Under the pieces are notes generated by a model. It searched no databases, was not told the DNA's origin, and worked only from the letters and a program-made list of their open reading frames with translations. A program made the translations under genes and the position numbers. From a virus: 37,151 nucleotides of DNA. Positions within the stretch are counted from its first letter, which is position 1; the number at the start of each line of letters is the position of its first letter. Positions 6,310 to 14,013 of this stretch are shown piece after piece. The stretch is taken from positions 1-37,151 of the IMG/VR virus record IMGVR_UViG_3300025872_000024. One strand, given 5' to 3'.

Positions 6310-8182
6310 GGCAGCACTCATCTACGCATCTTGGGGCTGGCACGTTCTGCCAGTCGTCCCCAATGGCAAAGTGCCTGCCACACAGCACGGGGTAAAAGAC
6401 GCTACAACAGACCAAGAGCAGATCGCTCGCTGGTGGATGCAGAACCCGGACTTCAACATCGGCATCGCTGCCGGTGAGCGCTCAGGCATCGTTGTCTTTG
6501 ACGTAGACCCTCGCAACGGAGGCGACTCGTCTTGGATCAAATGGGTTGATGCAAACGGCCAAACCCCAGATGGGGCCATGCAGATGACCGCAGGCGGTGG
6601 CGAGCACCACATCGCTTTTTATGATCCAGAGATCCGGTCCTGCAAACTCTCTGATGGCGTTGACCTGCTCTCAGATGGCCGCTACTTCGTCGCTTACCCT
6701 TCGACCATTGAAGGCCGTGGTTATGAATGGGAAGCCTCGTCAGATCCGTTCGTAGGCATTGCACCGTTCTCTATTCCTGACAAGTGGATGCAGTCCTATC
6801 GGGCCATGCGAAGGCCTGAAAGCAAGCAAGAAGTTGCCTCAGGCGGTGGCCTCATACAAGGCAGTCGCAACAACGGATTGACAGCACTAGGCGGATTTAT
6901 GCGCCGAGGTGGAATGACAGAGGCAGAAATCATGGCCTCACTGTCAGTGGCCAACGAAACCAGATGCGAGATTCCGCTGCCATCGTCAGAACTGGCGCAG
7001 ATCGTTCGTTCAGTCGGCCGATACGAGCCAGAAAGCGACATTGCAGCCGCAACAAGCATCGGCTTTGAGGCCGCAGAGGCAATCCTTGCAGCAACGCAGG
7101 CCGAAACGCAAGAATACTATTTCACCAGGGCAACCTCTTACCTGAGCCAGCCGGCTCCGCTGCGCTGGATCATCAAAGGATGGATGCCGGACAGTGGCGT
7201 GAGCATGGTCTATGGCGAGTCAGGCTCTGGCAAAACCTTCATTACGCTAGACATGGCATGCCACATCGCTTCCGGCCTACAATGGCATGGCCACAAAACC
7301 AAGCACGGTCTAGTAGTCTATATGGCAGGCGAAGGTAACTACGGACTGCGCCAGCGGGTTACAGCCTGGTGCAAGGCCCACGGCGTCCAGAATCTTGACA
7401 ATCTGCTGATCTCAAACAAGGCCATCGACATCGACAGTCCAGCAGCAGCCGCACAGATCATCAACGCAGTGCGAGAAGTCACGCAAGAAGATGCAGTGGC
7501 AATCTTCATCGACACCGTGAACAATCACATGAGCGGTGACGAAAACAGCGCCAAGGACACTCGCAACATGCTCAACGCATGCAACATTGTGGCCAGAGCC
7601 ATGAACTCCAGCGTGTGCCTCAATCACCACACAGGCCACGCCGCCGAATCCAAGCAAAGAGCCAGAGGATCAAGCGCATGGAAAGCATCTCTCGACGCAT
7701 CACTGCTCGTCTCAAAGAACAACGACAGCATCGAGATTTCCTGCACCAAAATGAAGGACGCAGAACCACCAGAGCCATTCTTCGGCAGACTTGATTCAGT
7801 TCCTCTCGGCTGGATTGATGAGGACGGCGAAGAAATAAAAGGCGCAGTGTTTGCAATAGAAGAAAACCCACCAGAAAAACAAGACAAAAAAGAATCAGAG
7901 ATTCACAAAGACATTCGAAAATTCACAAACGCATGGTGGCACTCAGGCGCAGAAGAACGAGAGAAAAAACCATACGTTTCCAGAAGCGCATTGCTTGACT
8001 ATTTAATTTCCAATGAAGGCCTGACAGAATCAACAGCAAAAACTTACGCGCAGGAAAGCAAAAAAGGCAGACTCATTTATAACCTTCTGACATCACAAAT
8101 CGTCACCTCATTTCAGCACGGTTGGATCGTGTCAGACAACACAACAGCCTCGACAATGATGCTCCAACGTGGCTCTAAGTAG
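6293..8182 (+). CDS. Primase-polymerase / helicase replication protein
   Basis: 629 residues; ATG at 6293, inside the HTH gene's end, with AAGG eight bases upstream. The N-terminal part is a bifunctional primase-polymerase (prim-pol) domain: SWGWHVLPVVP, KVPATQHG, the catalytic FDVDPRNGG (Asp70, Asp72) and a GGGEHH box near 100. A RecA/RepA-like helicase follows, with Walker A GESGSGKT near 307 and Walker B VAIFIDTVNNH near 401. The C-terminal region is lysine-rich and HTH-like. It should open and prime the adjacent iteron origin. No separate DNA polymerase is encoded, so the host replisome is probably recruited. Combining prim-pol with helicase in one chain is typical of phage and plasmid replicases. 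Confidence 0.88.
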   Translation: MTTKAEAALIYASWGWHVLPVVPNGKVPATQHGVKDATTDQEQIARWWMQNPDFNIGIAAGERSGIVVFDVDPRNGGDSSWIKWVDANGQTPDGAMQMTAGGGEHHIAFYDPEIRSCKLSDGVDLLSDGRYFVAYPSTIEGRGYEWEASSDPFVGIAPFSIPDKWMQSYRAMRRPESKQEVASGGGLIQGSRNNGLTALGGFMRRGGMTEAEIMASLSVANETRCEIPLPSSELAQIVRSVGRYEPESDIAAATSIGFEAAEAILAATQAETQEYYFTRATSYLSQPAPLRWIIKGWMPDSGVSMVYGESGSGKTFITLDMACHIASGLQWHGHKTKHGLVVYMAGEGNYGLRQRVTAWCKAHGVQNLDNLLISNKAIDIDSPAAAAQIINAVREVTQEDAVAIFIDTVNNHMSGDENSAKDTRNMLNACNIVARAMNSSVCLNHHTGHAAESKQRARGSSAWKASLDASLLVSKNNDSIEISCTKMKDAEPPEPFFGRLDSVPLGWIDEDGEEIKGAVFAIEENPPEKQDKKESEIHKDIRKFTNAWWHSGAEEREKKPYVSRSALLDYLISNEGLTESTAKTYAQESKKGRLIYNLLTSQIVTSFQHGWIVSDNTTASTMMLQRGSK

Positions 8183-8184
8183 GG

Positions 8185-8200
8185 TGGGACAAATGGGACA
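8185..8200 (+). repeat. Iteron 1
   Basis: TGGGACAAATGGGACA, identical to the copy at 8250-8265. Two GGGAC half-sites are nine bases apart (start to start). It begins three bases after the replicase stop. Confidence 0.85.
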
Positions 8201-8204
8201 AGGA

Positions 8205-8220
8205 CAGGACAAATGGGACT
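8205..8220 (+). repeat. Iteron 2 (variant)
   Basis: CAGGACAAATGGGACT matches the iteron at 13 of 16 positions. Its right half runs into a palindrome at 8214-8229. Confidence 0.8.
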
Positions 8221-8229
8221 TTTGTCCCA
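8214..8229. repeat. Small palindrome in the origin
   Basis: TGGGAC and GTCCCA flank a TTTT loop, forming a perfect 6-bp stem that uses the iteron half-site in inverted order. Confidence 0.7.
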
Positions 8230-8249
8230 CGGACAAGGCGTCGGCAGAC

Positions 8250-8265
8250 TGGGACAAATGGGACA
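8250..8265 (+). repeat. Iteron 3
   Basis: TGGGACAAATGGGACA, identical to iteron 1. Its right half overlaps the stem at 8260-8285. Confidence 0.85.
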
Positions 8266-8285
8266 CACTCCCTTAGGAGTGTCCC
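8260..8285. repeat. Origin hairpin
   Basis: ACACTCC and GGAGTGT pair around a CTTA loop; after a 2-base bulge, GGG pairs with CCC. It could be a structured element or a site for lagging-strand priming. Without a T run it does not look like a classical terminator. Confidence 0.65.
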
Positions 8286-8295
8286 AAAAGTCCCA
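8280..8295 (-). repeat. Iteron 4 (inverted, variant core)
   Basis: Read on the minus strand it is TGGGACTTTTGGGACA, the same half-sites and spacing with a TTTT core in place of AAAT. Confidence 0.7.
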
Positions 8296-8330
8296 GCAAC
8301 GATGTGCAACTTTCGATCCTACGGGTATCC

Positions 8331-8339
8331 TGTGGATAA
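8331..8339 (-). promoter_or_regulatory. DnaA box
   Basis: TGTGGATAA is the exact complement of the consensus DnaA box TTATCCACA. Next to the iterons it suggests that host DnaA takes part in initiation. Confidence 0.75.
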
Positions 8340-8359
8340 CTTTGTGAGGAACCACTAAC

Positions 8360-8593
8360 ATGACAGGTGATGCTAAGTTGATTGCCAACGACACCCAGGT
8401 CGGCGGGGATCACTACAAGCGCAAGGCAATTCAGCCGTGGGATTTTATTGCAGCCAATGGCATCGGATATTTTGAAGGCAACATCGTAAAATATATCTCC
8501 AGATGGCGCGATAAAAACGGACTGGACGATTTACTCAAGGCTCGGCATTATCTGGATAAACTCATTGAGATTGAAAATGGCAAAAACTCCTGA
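8360..8593 (+). CDS. DUF3310 protein
   Basis: 77 residues matching the DUF3310 family of phages: VGGDHYKRKAIQPWDFI, then GYFEGNIVKYISRW and LLKARHYLDKLI. The family has a conserved nucleotide-kinase-like annotation in some phages but no proven function. GAGGA lies upstream of the ATG. It lies between the origin and the small terminase, which its end overlaps by 17 bases. Confidence 0.85.
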   Translation: MTGDAKLIANDTQVGGDHYKRKAIQPWDFIAANGIGYFEGNIVKYISRWRDKNGLDDLLKARHYLDKLIEIENGKNS

Positions 8594-8993
8594 AGATAAA
8601 AAAAAGAAAGCCGTTGAATATATTCTCAACGCAGTCAGCAACGGCATTCCTCTGGCCCATGCAGTCAAAGACCAAAAGATTGGTCTGAACACTTGGTATG
8701 ACTGGTGTAATGAGAGCGAAGAACTCGCCGGAGCCATCGCGCGCGCGCGTAAGGCTGGACACGACGTTATCGCTACCGAAACACTCAGAATCATCGACGA
8801 GCCACCTCCGCTGACGCAAAATGGCTCAACCGATGCTGGCTTCGTGAGTTGGCAAAAGAACCGCGTCTGGACGCGCATGCAACTGCTGGCAAAGTGGGAC
8901 CCGAAGCGCTATGGTGACAAACTTGAACTGTCCGGCGATCCAGACCGTCCTCTGGCGATCCAGAAGATTGAGCGAGTGGTGGTTGGCAAGTGA
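8577..8993 (+). CDS. Terminase small subunit
   Basis: 138 residues, ATG at 8577 (an upstream TTG at 8565 is less likely). The N-terminal half has an HTH pattern (IPLAHAVKDQKIGLNTWYDW) for pac-site recognition. ARKAGHDVIATETLRIID, VSWQKNRVWTRMQLLAKWDP and YGDKLELSGD follow, a signature of phage small terminases. Its stop overlaps the GTG of the large terminase (GTGA). It should bind the pac site and load the large subunit. Confidence 0.87.
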   Translation: MAKTPEDKKKKAVEYILNAVSNGIPLAHAVKDQKIGLNTWYDWCNESEELAGAIARARKAGHDVIATETLRIIDEPPPLTQNGSTDAGFVSWQKNRVWTRMQLLAKWDPKRYGDKLELSGDPDRPLAIQKIERVVVGK

Positions 8994-10213
8994 CAACCCT
9001 ACGCATTGAGACGCCCAAGTGGGCAGTGCCGCTCCTCGACCCAAACCGCTACAAGGGCGCGTTCGGTGGCCGTGGCTCGGGCAAGTCTCACTTCTTTGCC
9101 GAGGCCGTCATCGAGGCACACATCATGGACCCCAAGCGCCGCACAGTCTGCGTGCGCGAAGTCCAGAAGTCCCTGTCTCAGTCCGTCAAACGCCTGCTCG
9201 AACTCAAGATCGAACAACTGAACGCTGGCGCGTACTTCGAGGTGCAGGAAGCCGTGATCAAGTCAAGGCGCGGCGATGGCATGATCATCTTCCAAGGCAT
9301 GCAGAACCACACTGCCGACTCAATCAAGTCACTGGAAGGCTACGACTGCGCTTGGGTCGAGGAAGCACAAAGCCTGAGCCAGCGAAGTCTGGATCTGCTG
9401 CGACCGACAATCCGTAAGCCTGGCTCAGAACTCTGGTTCACTTGGAACCCAAGCCAAGAGAGTGACCCCGTAGATCACCTCCTGAGAGGCCCAAAACCGC
9501 CTCCAGGCGCGTGCGTGATCCAAGTGAACTGGGAGGACAATCCTTGGTTCCCGGACGTTCTACGCTCCGAAATGCAGTACGACCGAGACCGAGACCCGGA
9601 CAAGTACGCCCACGTTTGGCAAGGAGCTTACCTTCGCAACTCCCAAGCCAGAGTCTTTCGCAACTGGCGCATCGAGGAGTTTGACGCACCGCCAGACGCA
9701 ATCCACCGACTCGGCGCTGACTGGGGCTTTGCAATCGACCCAACAGTATTGGTGCGCTGCCACATTGTCGGGCGCAAACTGTTCATCGACTACGAGGCGT
9801 ACATGGTCGGCTGCGAGATCACCGCCACGCCTGATCTGTTCATGACCGTCCCGGAGGCCGAGAAGTGGCCAATCGTTGCCGACTCAGCACGACCGGAAAC
9901 GATCAGCCACATGCGTCGCCACGGATTCCCAAAGATCATGCCAGCCGTCAAAGGACCGAAAAGCCTACAAGAAGGCATCGAATGGCTAAAATCCTACGAA
10001 ATCATCGTTCACCCTCGATGCAAGCACGCCATTGATGAATTGACCCTCTACAGCTACAAGACCGATCCGCTGACCGGCCAGGTTCTGCCCGTCTTGCAAG
10101 ATACAAAAAACCATGTTATTGACGCTTTGAGGTATGCTTGCGAAGGCGTGCGTAGGGCGGCTCCTCCAAAAACCTTGGACTTCAGGCCAATGCCCACGAT
10201 CAATCGCTGGTGA
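8990..10213 (+). CDS. Terminase large subunit (PBSX-type)
   Basis: 407 residues. ATPase: Walker A GGRGSGKS (26-33) and Walker B with WVEEAQ (122-127). Nuclease: Asp243 in GADWGFAIDPT, Asp297 in VADSARPE and Asp377 in VIDALRYA, the three acidic residues of the RNase H-like fold. Start is a GTG overlapping the TGA of the small subunit. It cuts concatemers and pumps DNA into the prohead; given the circularly permuted assembly, headful packaging is likely. Confidence 0.95.
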   Translation: MTTLRIETPKWAVPLLDPNRYKGAFGGRGSGKSHFFAEAVIEAHIMDPKRRTVCVREVQKSLSQSVKRLLELKIEQLNAGAYFEVQEAVIKSRRGDGMIIFQGMQNHTADSIKSLEGYDCAWVEEAQSLSQRSLDLLRPTIRKPGSELWFTWNPSQESDPVDHLLRGPKPPPGACVIQVNWEDNPWFPDVLRSEMQYDRDRDPDKYAHVWQGAYLRNSQARVFRNWRIEEFDAPPDAIHRLGADWGFAIDPTVLVRCHIVGRKLFIDYEAYMVGCEITATPDLFMTVPEAEKWPIVADSARPETISHMRRHGFPKIMPAVKGPKSLQEGIEWLKSYEIIVHPRCKHAIDELTLYSYKTDPLTGQVLPVLQDTKNHVIDALRYACEGVRRAAPPKTLDFRPMPTINRW

Positions 10214-10224
10214 ACAGGAATCTT

Positions 10225-12612
10225 ATGGCCAGAATCTCAAACGAACAGCGGCTGCATAACCTCCACGCAGAGGCGCTGGCCGAGTTCGACAAAGTACAGT
10301 CCGCGCTGCGCGACGAACGACTCCAGTGCCTTCAAGACCGGCGCTTCTATAGCCTTGCCGGTGCCCAGTGGGAAGGCCCGCTGTGGGATCAATACGAAAA
10401 CAAGCCCAAGTTTGAAGTCAACAAGATTCACATGGCGGTCATTCGTATCATCAACGAGTACCGTAACAACCGCGTCAGCGTTGATTTCGTCAGCAAAGAA
10501 GGCTCTGAGTACGACAAACTCTCAGACACGCTCGACGGACTTTATCGCGCTGATGAGCAGGACTCTGTAGCCTCAGAAGCATACGACAACGCCTTTGAGG
10601 AAGCAGTCGGCGGTGGATTCGGTGCGTGGCGGCTTCGTACAGAGTACGAGGACGACGAGGATGACGAGAACGAGAAGCAACGAATCTGCATCGAACCGAT
10701 CTTTGATGCTGACTCGTCGGTGTTCTTTGACCTCCAAGCCAAACGCCAAGACAAGTCAGACGCCAAGTTTTGCTACGTCTTGACTGCCATGACCCGCGAC
10801 GCCTACCGCGAGGCGTATGAGGACGATCCGACTACTTGGCCCAAGACCGTCCACCAGTACGAGTTCGACTGGATGACGCCAGATGTGGTGTTCATTGCCG
10901 AGTATTACAGGGTCGAGGAAGTCAACGAAACCATCCGCATCTTCCAGCGCATCGACGGCGAGGAAGAACGCTACAGACGCGAGGACTTCGAGAACGACGA
11001 GACGCTCGAGGACACCCTCGCGGCCATCGGCACAGTCGAAGTGCGCCAGAAGCGCGTCAAGCGCCGCAAGATTCGCAAGTACATCATGAGCGGCGGTCGA
11101 GTGCTCGAGGACTGCGGATACATCGCAGGCAAAAACATTCCCATCGTGCCGACATACGGCAAACGCTGGTTTGTGGACAACATCGAACGCTGCATGGGTC
11201 ATGTCCGCCTGGCTAAAGACGCCCAGCGCCTTCGCAATATGCAGTTGTCCAAGCTCGGCGAGATCGCCGCACTGTCCAGCGTCGAAAAGCCCATCTTGAC
11301 GCCTGAGCAAGTCGCTGGCCACCAGTTGATGTGGGCAGAGGACAACATCAAGGACTACCCGTATCTGCTGATCAATCCTGTCACTTCGGCAGATGGATCA
11401 ATGCAGGTCAGTCCACCTGTTGGCTACACGCGCTCGCCTGCCATTCCACCCGCTCTGGCCGGAATCATCTCGGTCACTGAACAGGACATGAAGGACGTTC
11501 TGGGCAACCAAGAGCAAGGCGACAAGATCGTCAGCAATATTTCAGGCAAAGCCGTGGAGATGATCCAGCAGCGCCTGGACATGCAGACCTTCATTTATAT
11601 GTCCAACTTTGCCAAGGCAATGAAGCGCTGCGGCGAGATTTGGCTCTCAATGGCGCAGGAAATCTACGTTGAAGAAGGCCGCAGCATGAAGGCCGTCAAC
11701 GAAAATGGGGACGTATCATCAGTCGAACTGATGAAGCCTGCGATCAACACCAACGGCGAGATGGAGTACGAAAACGACATCTCCTCTGCCAAGTTCGACG
11801 TTGACGTTCAGGTTGGGCCGACTAGCCAATCCAAGCGTGCAGCAACCGTCAAAGCACTGACCGGCATGCTGGCCATCACGACAGACCCTGAGACTCAGCA
11901 GGTTCTGCAAGCGATGGCTATGATGAACATGGAAGGCGAAGGCATCTCTGATGTCCGGGACTTCTTCCGCAAGAAACTCCTGAAACTCGGAGTCATCAAG
12001 CCGTCTGATGAAGAAGCGCAAGAACTGATGATTGAGATTCAGGGTCAGCCGCAAGACCCGAATACGATCTTCCTGCAAGCCGCTGCTGAAGAAGCCGTGG
12101 CAAAAGCCGCCCAGGCTCGGGCCAACACCGTCCTGACAGTGGCAAAGGCCGAGGAAACGCAGGCCAAGACACTGGAAACCATGTCCAAGATTGGTGGCGA
12201 AGTCACAATCACGGCGCAGCCTGAAGTAGCATCTAGCGCCCAGCCAACGCAAACTCAAGCACAGCCTGAGCCAATGAACGACAATGCGGACATTGAGCGC
12301 ATGAAGATGGAGCTTGAGCTTGAAGGTCTGCGTGCAGACACGGCTATGAAGATCGCCAGGCTGGCAGAGATGGAATCAAAACTGTCTCGTGAGCGTGAAG
12401 ATTCGCAGATGAACAATGTCATGTCCGAGTCTGTGAAGTCCATGCAAGAGATGATGGACGATCTGAACAAGAAAATGCAAGAGTTCCAAGATTCAGTGGA
12501 TGGTCTGTCAAAGAGCAGCAAAGAAACGGCTGACAAGGCTATCGCCGCAATCAAACGGCCGAAGCGGATCATCCGCGAAAATGGCAAAATCGTAGGCATT
12601 GAAACGGAGTAA
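10225..12612 (+). CDS. Portal protein (P22 gp1-like)
   Basis: 795 residues, close to the P22 portal (725). The ATG at 10225 has AGGA upstream; a GTG at 10210 overlapping the terminase stop is the alternative. The P22-type portal pattern is clear: RDERLQCLQDRRFYSLAG, KPKFEVNKIHMAVIRI, EEAVGGGFGAWRL, a DSSVFFD box, IAGKNIPIVPTYG and VRLAKDAQRLRNM. The C-terminal third is helical and Gln/Ala-rich, like the long barrel of the P22 portal that reaches into the capsid. It forms the dodecameric DNA channel. Confidence 0.95.
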   Translation: MARISNEQRLHNLHAEALAEFDKVQSALRDERLQCLQDRRFYSLAGAQWEGPLWDQYENKPKFEVNKIHMAVIRIINEYRNNRVSVDFVSKEGSEYDKLSDTLDGLYRADEQDSVASEAYDNAFEEAVGGGFGAWRLRTEYEDDEDDENEKQRICIEPIFDADSSVFFDLQAKRQDKSDAKFCYVLTAMTRDAYREAYEDDPTTWPKTVHQYEFDWMTPDVVFIAEYYRVEEVNETIRIFQRIDGEEERYRREDFENDETLEDTLAAIGTVEVRQKRVKRRKIRKYIMSGGRVLEDCGYIAGKNIPIVPTYGKRWFVDNIERCMGHVRLAKDAQRLRNMQLSKLGEIAALSSVEKPILTPEQVAGHQLMWAEDNIKDYPYLLINPVTSADGSMQVSPPVGYTRSPAIPPALAGIISVTEQDMKDVLGNQEQGDKIVSNISGKAVEMIQQRLDMQTFIYMSNFAKAMKRCGEIWLSMAQEIYVEEGRSMKAVNENGDVSSVELMKPAINTNGEMEYENDISSAKFDVDVQVGPTSQSKRAATVKALTGMLAITTDPETQQVLQAMAMMNMEGEGISDVRDFFRKKLLKLGVIKPSDEEAQELMIEIQGQPQDPNTIFLQAAAEEAVAKAAQARANTVLTVAKAEETQAKTLETMSKIGGEVTITAQPEVASSAQPTQTQAQPEPMNDNADIERMKMELELEGLRADTAMKIARLAEMESKLSREREDSQMNNVMSESVKSMQEMMDDLNKKMQEFQDSVDGLSKSSKETADKAIAAIKRPKRIIRENGKIVGIETE

Positions 12613-12614
12613 TC

Positions 12615-13016
12615 ATGGCAAATGCCATTTATCCTTTGTATAAGCAGGCACTGCTTGATGCTTCTGCCAACGTCGATTTGAACGATGGCACTGTCAAGGT
12701 TGCACTGAGTACGGCTGCGTACAATTCGGCGCATGACTTCTATGATGATGTCAGCGCCTCGACCGTTGGCACGCCTCAGACGATCAACAACACGACCGTA
12801 ACTAACGGTCTGTTTGATGGTGATGATGTGGTCTACACAGCAGTGCCGAGCGGCAGCACAGTCACGGCGCTGATTATCTACATCGACACCGGCACGCCTG
12901 GCACATCGCGTCTTGTGGCGTTTTTGGACACTGGTATCGGTGGTACTTTCCCGCTGCCAACCAACGGCGGTGATGTGAACGTGAACTGGAACGCCAGCGG
13001 GATCTTCCAGCTATGA
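12615..13016 (+). CDS. Predicted virion protein, 133 residues
   Basis: GGAG lies upstream of the ATG. The sequence is beta-rich (VKVALSTAAYNSAHDFYDDV, TVTALIIYIDTGTPGTSRLVAF, GDVNVNWNASGIF). Similar proteins are common in the head modules of environmental phages without a proven function. Position between portal and scaffold suggests a capsid decoration or head-completion protein, which is an inference. Its stop overlaps the next start (ATGA). Confidence 0.7.
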   Translation: MANAIYPLYKQALLDASANVDLNDGTVKVALSTAAYNSAHDFYDDVSASTVGTPQTINNTTVTNGLFDGDDVVYTAVPSGSTVTALIIYIDTGTPGTSRLVAFLDTGIGGTFPLPTNGGDVNVNWNASGIFQL

Positions 13017-13495
13017 GTCTCACTCCTGCTCAATCCGCGACGCTTGGGGCTTACATCGCCTCAACGCCTGCGCTCAATGACATCCCAAATACGCCAGACG
13101 GCGCGTTTGAGATTGCTGAAATCCTCAACACTCCGTCTGTGCCTGGGTATCAGGCGATCACGACTGGCGCTGCGATGCTGTGGGCGGCGGAAGGCCCGCG
13201 AGTTCGTATCGGGCAGGCCAGCATTGATCCGCAGCAACCTGAGCCAATCAGGGCGTCTTGTCAGGTGTTCCTTGACCTGATCATGGGCGGCACCGGGTCA
13301 ATGCTGCACACCGAGGAGCCTGAGATTGAGGCTCTTTTCGACGGCTGGGTGCTGGCGTCTGTCATCACCCAGGCAGAGCATGACAAGGTGTACAAGCAGC
13401 CGGATGGCATTGCTTGCACGTTGATTCCGCAGTCTGTTGAGTTGGTTGATCAGACCGTAACTTGGCAGGACGTTTATCAGTCGAGGAATCCGTAA
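13013..13495 (+). CDS. Conserved head-module protein, 160 residues
   Basis: The N-terminus MSLTPAQSATLGAYIAS followed by ALNDIPNTPDGAFEIAEILN resembles small phage proteins found near structural genes. There is no signal peptide or membrane segment. It overlaps its neighbours on both sides (ATGA and TAATG). Structural or assembly role inferred from context only. Confidence 0.65.
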   Translation: MSLTPAQSATLGAYIASTPALNDIPNTPDGAFEIAEILNTPSVPGYQAITTGAAMLWAAEGPRVRIGQASIDPQQPEPIRASCQVFLDLIMGGTGSMLHTEEPEIEALFDGWVLASVITQAEHDKVYKQPDGIACTLIPQSVELVDQTVTWQDVYQSRNP

Positions 13496-14004
13496 TGGCT
13501 ACGGCAACAGTCAATTACAGCAGTAATACAACCATTACAATGGATTTGGCGAACCTCGGTACGTCATCTACTTTTCTTGCTGGCCGCGAATCAAGTCAAA
13601 TTGACAACACTAGCAACAAGTACATGGACTGTACGGTCAGTGGTTTCATTAGCGTTGGTACGACGCCTACTGCCAACACAGTAATTGCTGTCTATGTGTG
13701 GGGTGCGGATACTTCGCTGGCGACTACGCCACTTGACGTTTTGGATGGTACTGACAGCGCAGAAACGCTTACCAATACCGGCATCTTGAACGCTTTGCGT
13801 CTCGGAGCGAGCATTGCTGTCCCTGCCGCTACTAGCGATGTGCAATATATCGTCCTTCCGTTTTCAGTTGCGTCGCTGTTTGGTGGCGTTATGCCTAAGT
13901 TTTGGGGCTTGTTTGTTTCTCACAATACGGGCGTCGCGTTAAGAAACAACGCAGTCAATACAAATTCATTTGATTTTGTCGGCATTAAGTACGACGTAGC
14001 ATAA
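13495..14004 (+). CDS. Predicted virion (decoration-like) protein, 169 residues
   Basis: The start at 13495 forms TAATG with the previous stop. The protein is beta-rich and low in charge, with SKYMDCTVSGF, NTVIAVYVWGAD and FWGLFVSHNTG, like capsid-surface or head-fibre proteins. No enzyme motif is visible. A role on the capsid surface is inferred from its place between portal and scaffold and from composition. Confidence 0.65.
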   Translation: MATATVNYSSNTTITMDLANLGTSSTFLAGRESSQIDNTSNKYMDCTVSGFISVGTTPTANTVIAVYVWGADTSLATTPLDVLDGTDSAETLTNTGILNALRLGASIAVPAATSDVQYIVLPFSVASLFGGVMPKFWGLFVSHNTGVALRNNAVNTNSFDFVGIKYDVA

Positions 14005-14013
14005 GACGGCGCA

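Larger units (their letters stand above)
8183..8345. other. Putative replication origin (iterons, palindromes, DnaA box)
   Basis: This non-coding stretch directly after the replicase holds three direct and one inverted copy of a 16-base iteron built from two GGGAC half-sites, two palindromes and a perfect DnaA box. This is the layout of iteron plasmid and phage origins. It carries no ORF before the DUF3310 start at 8360. Function is inferred from structure and position. Confidence 0.7.
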
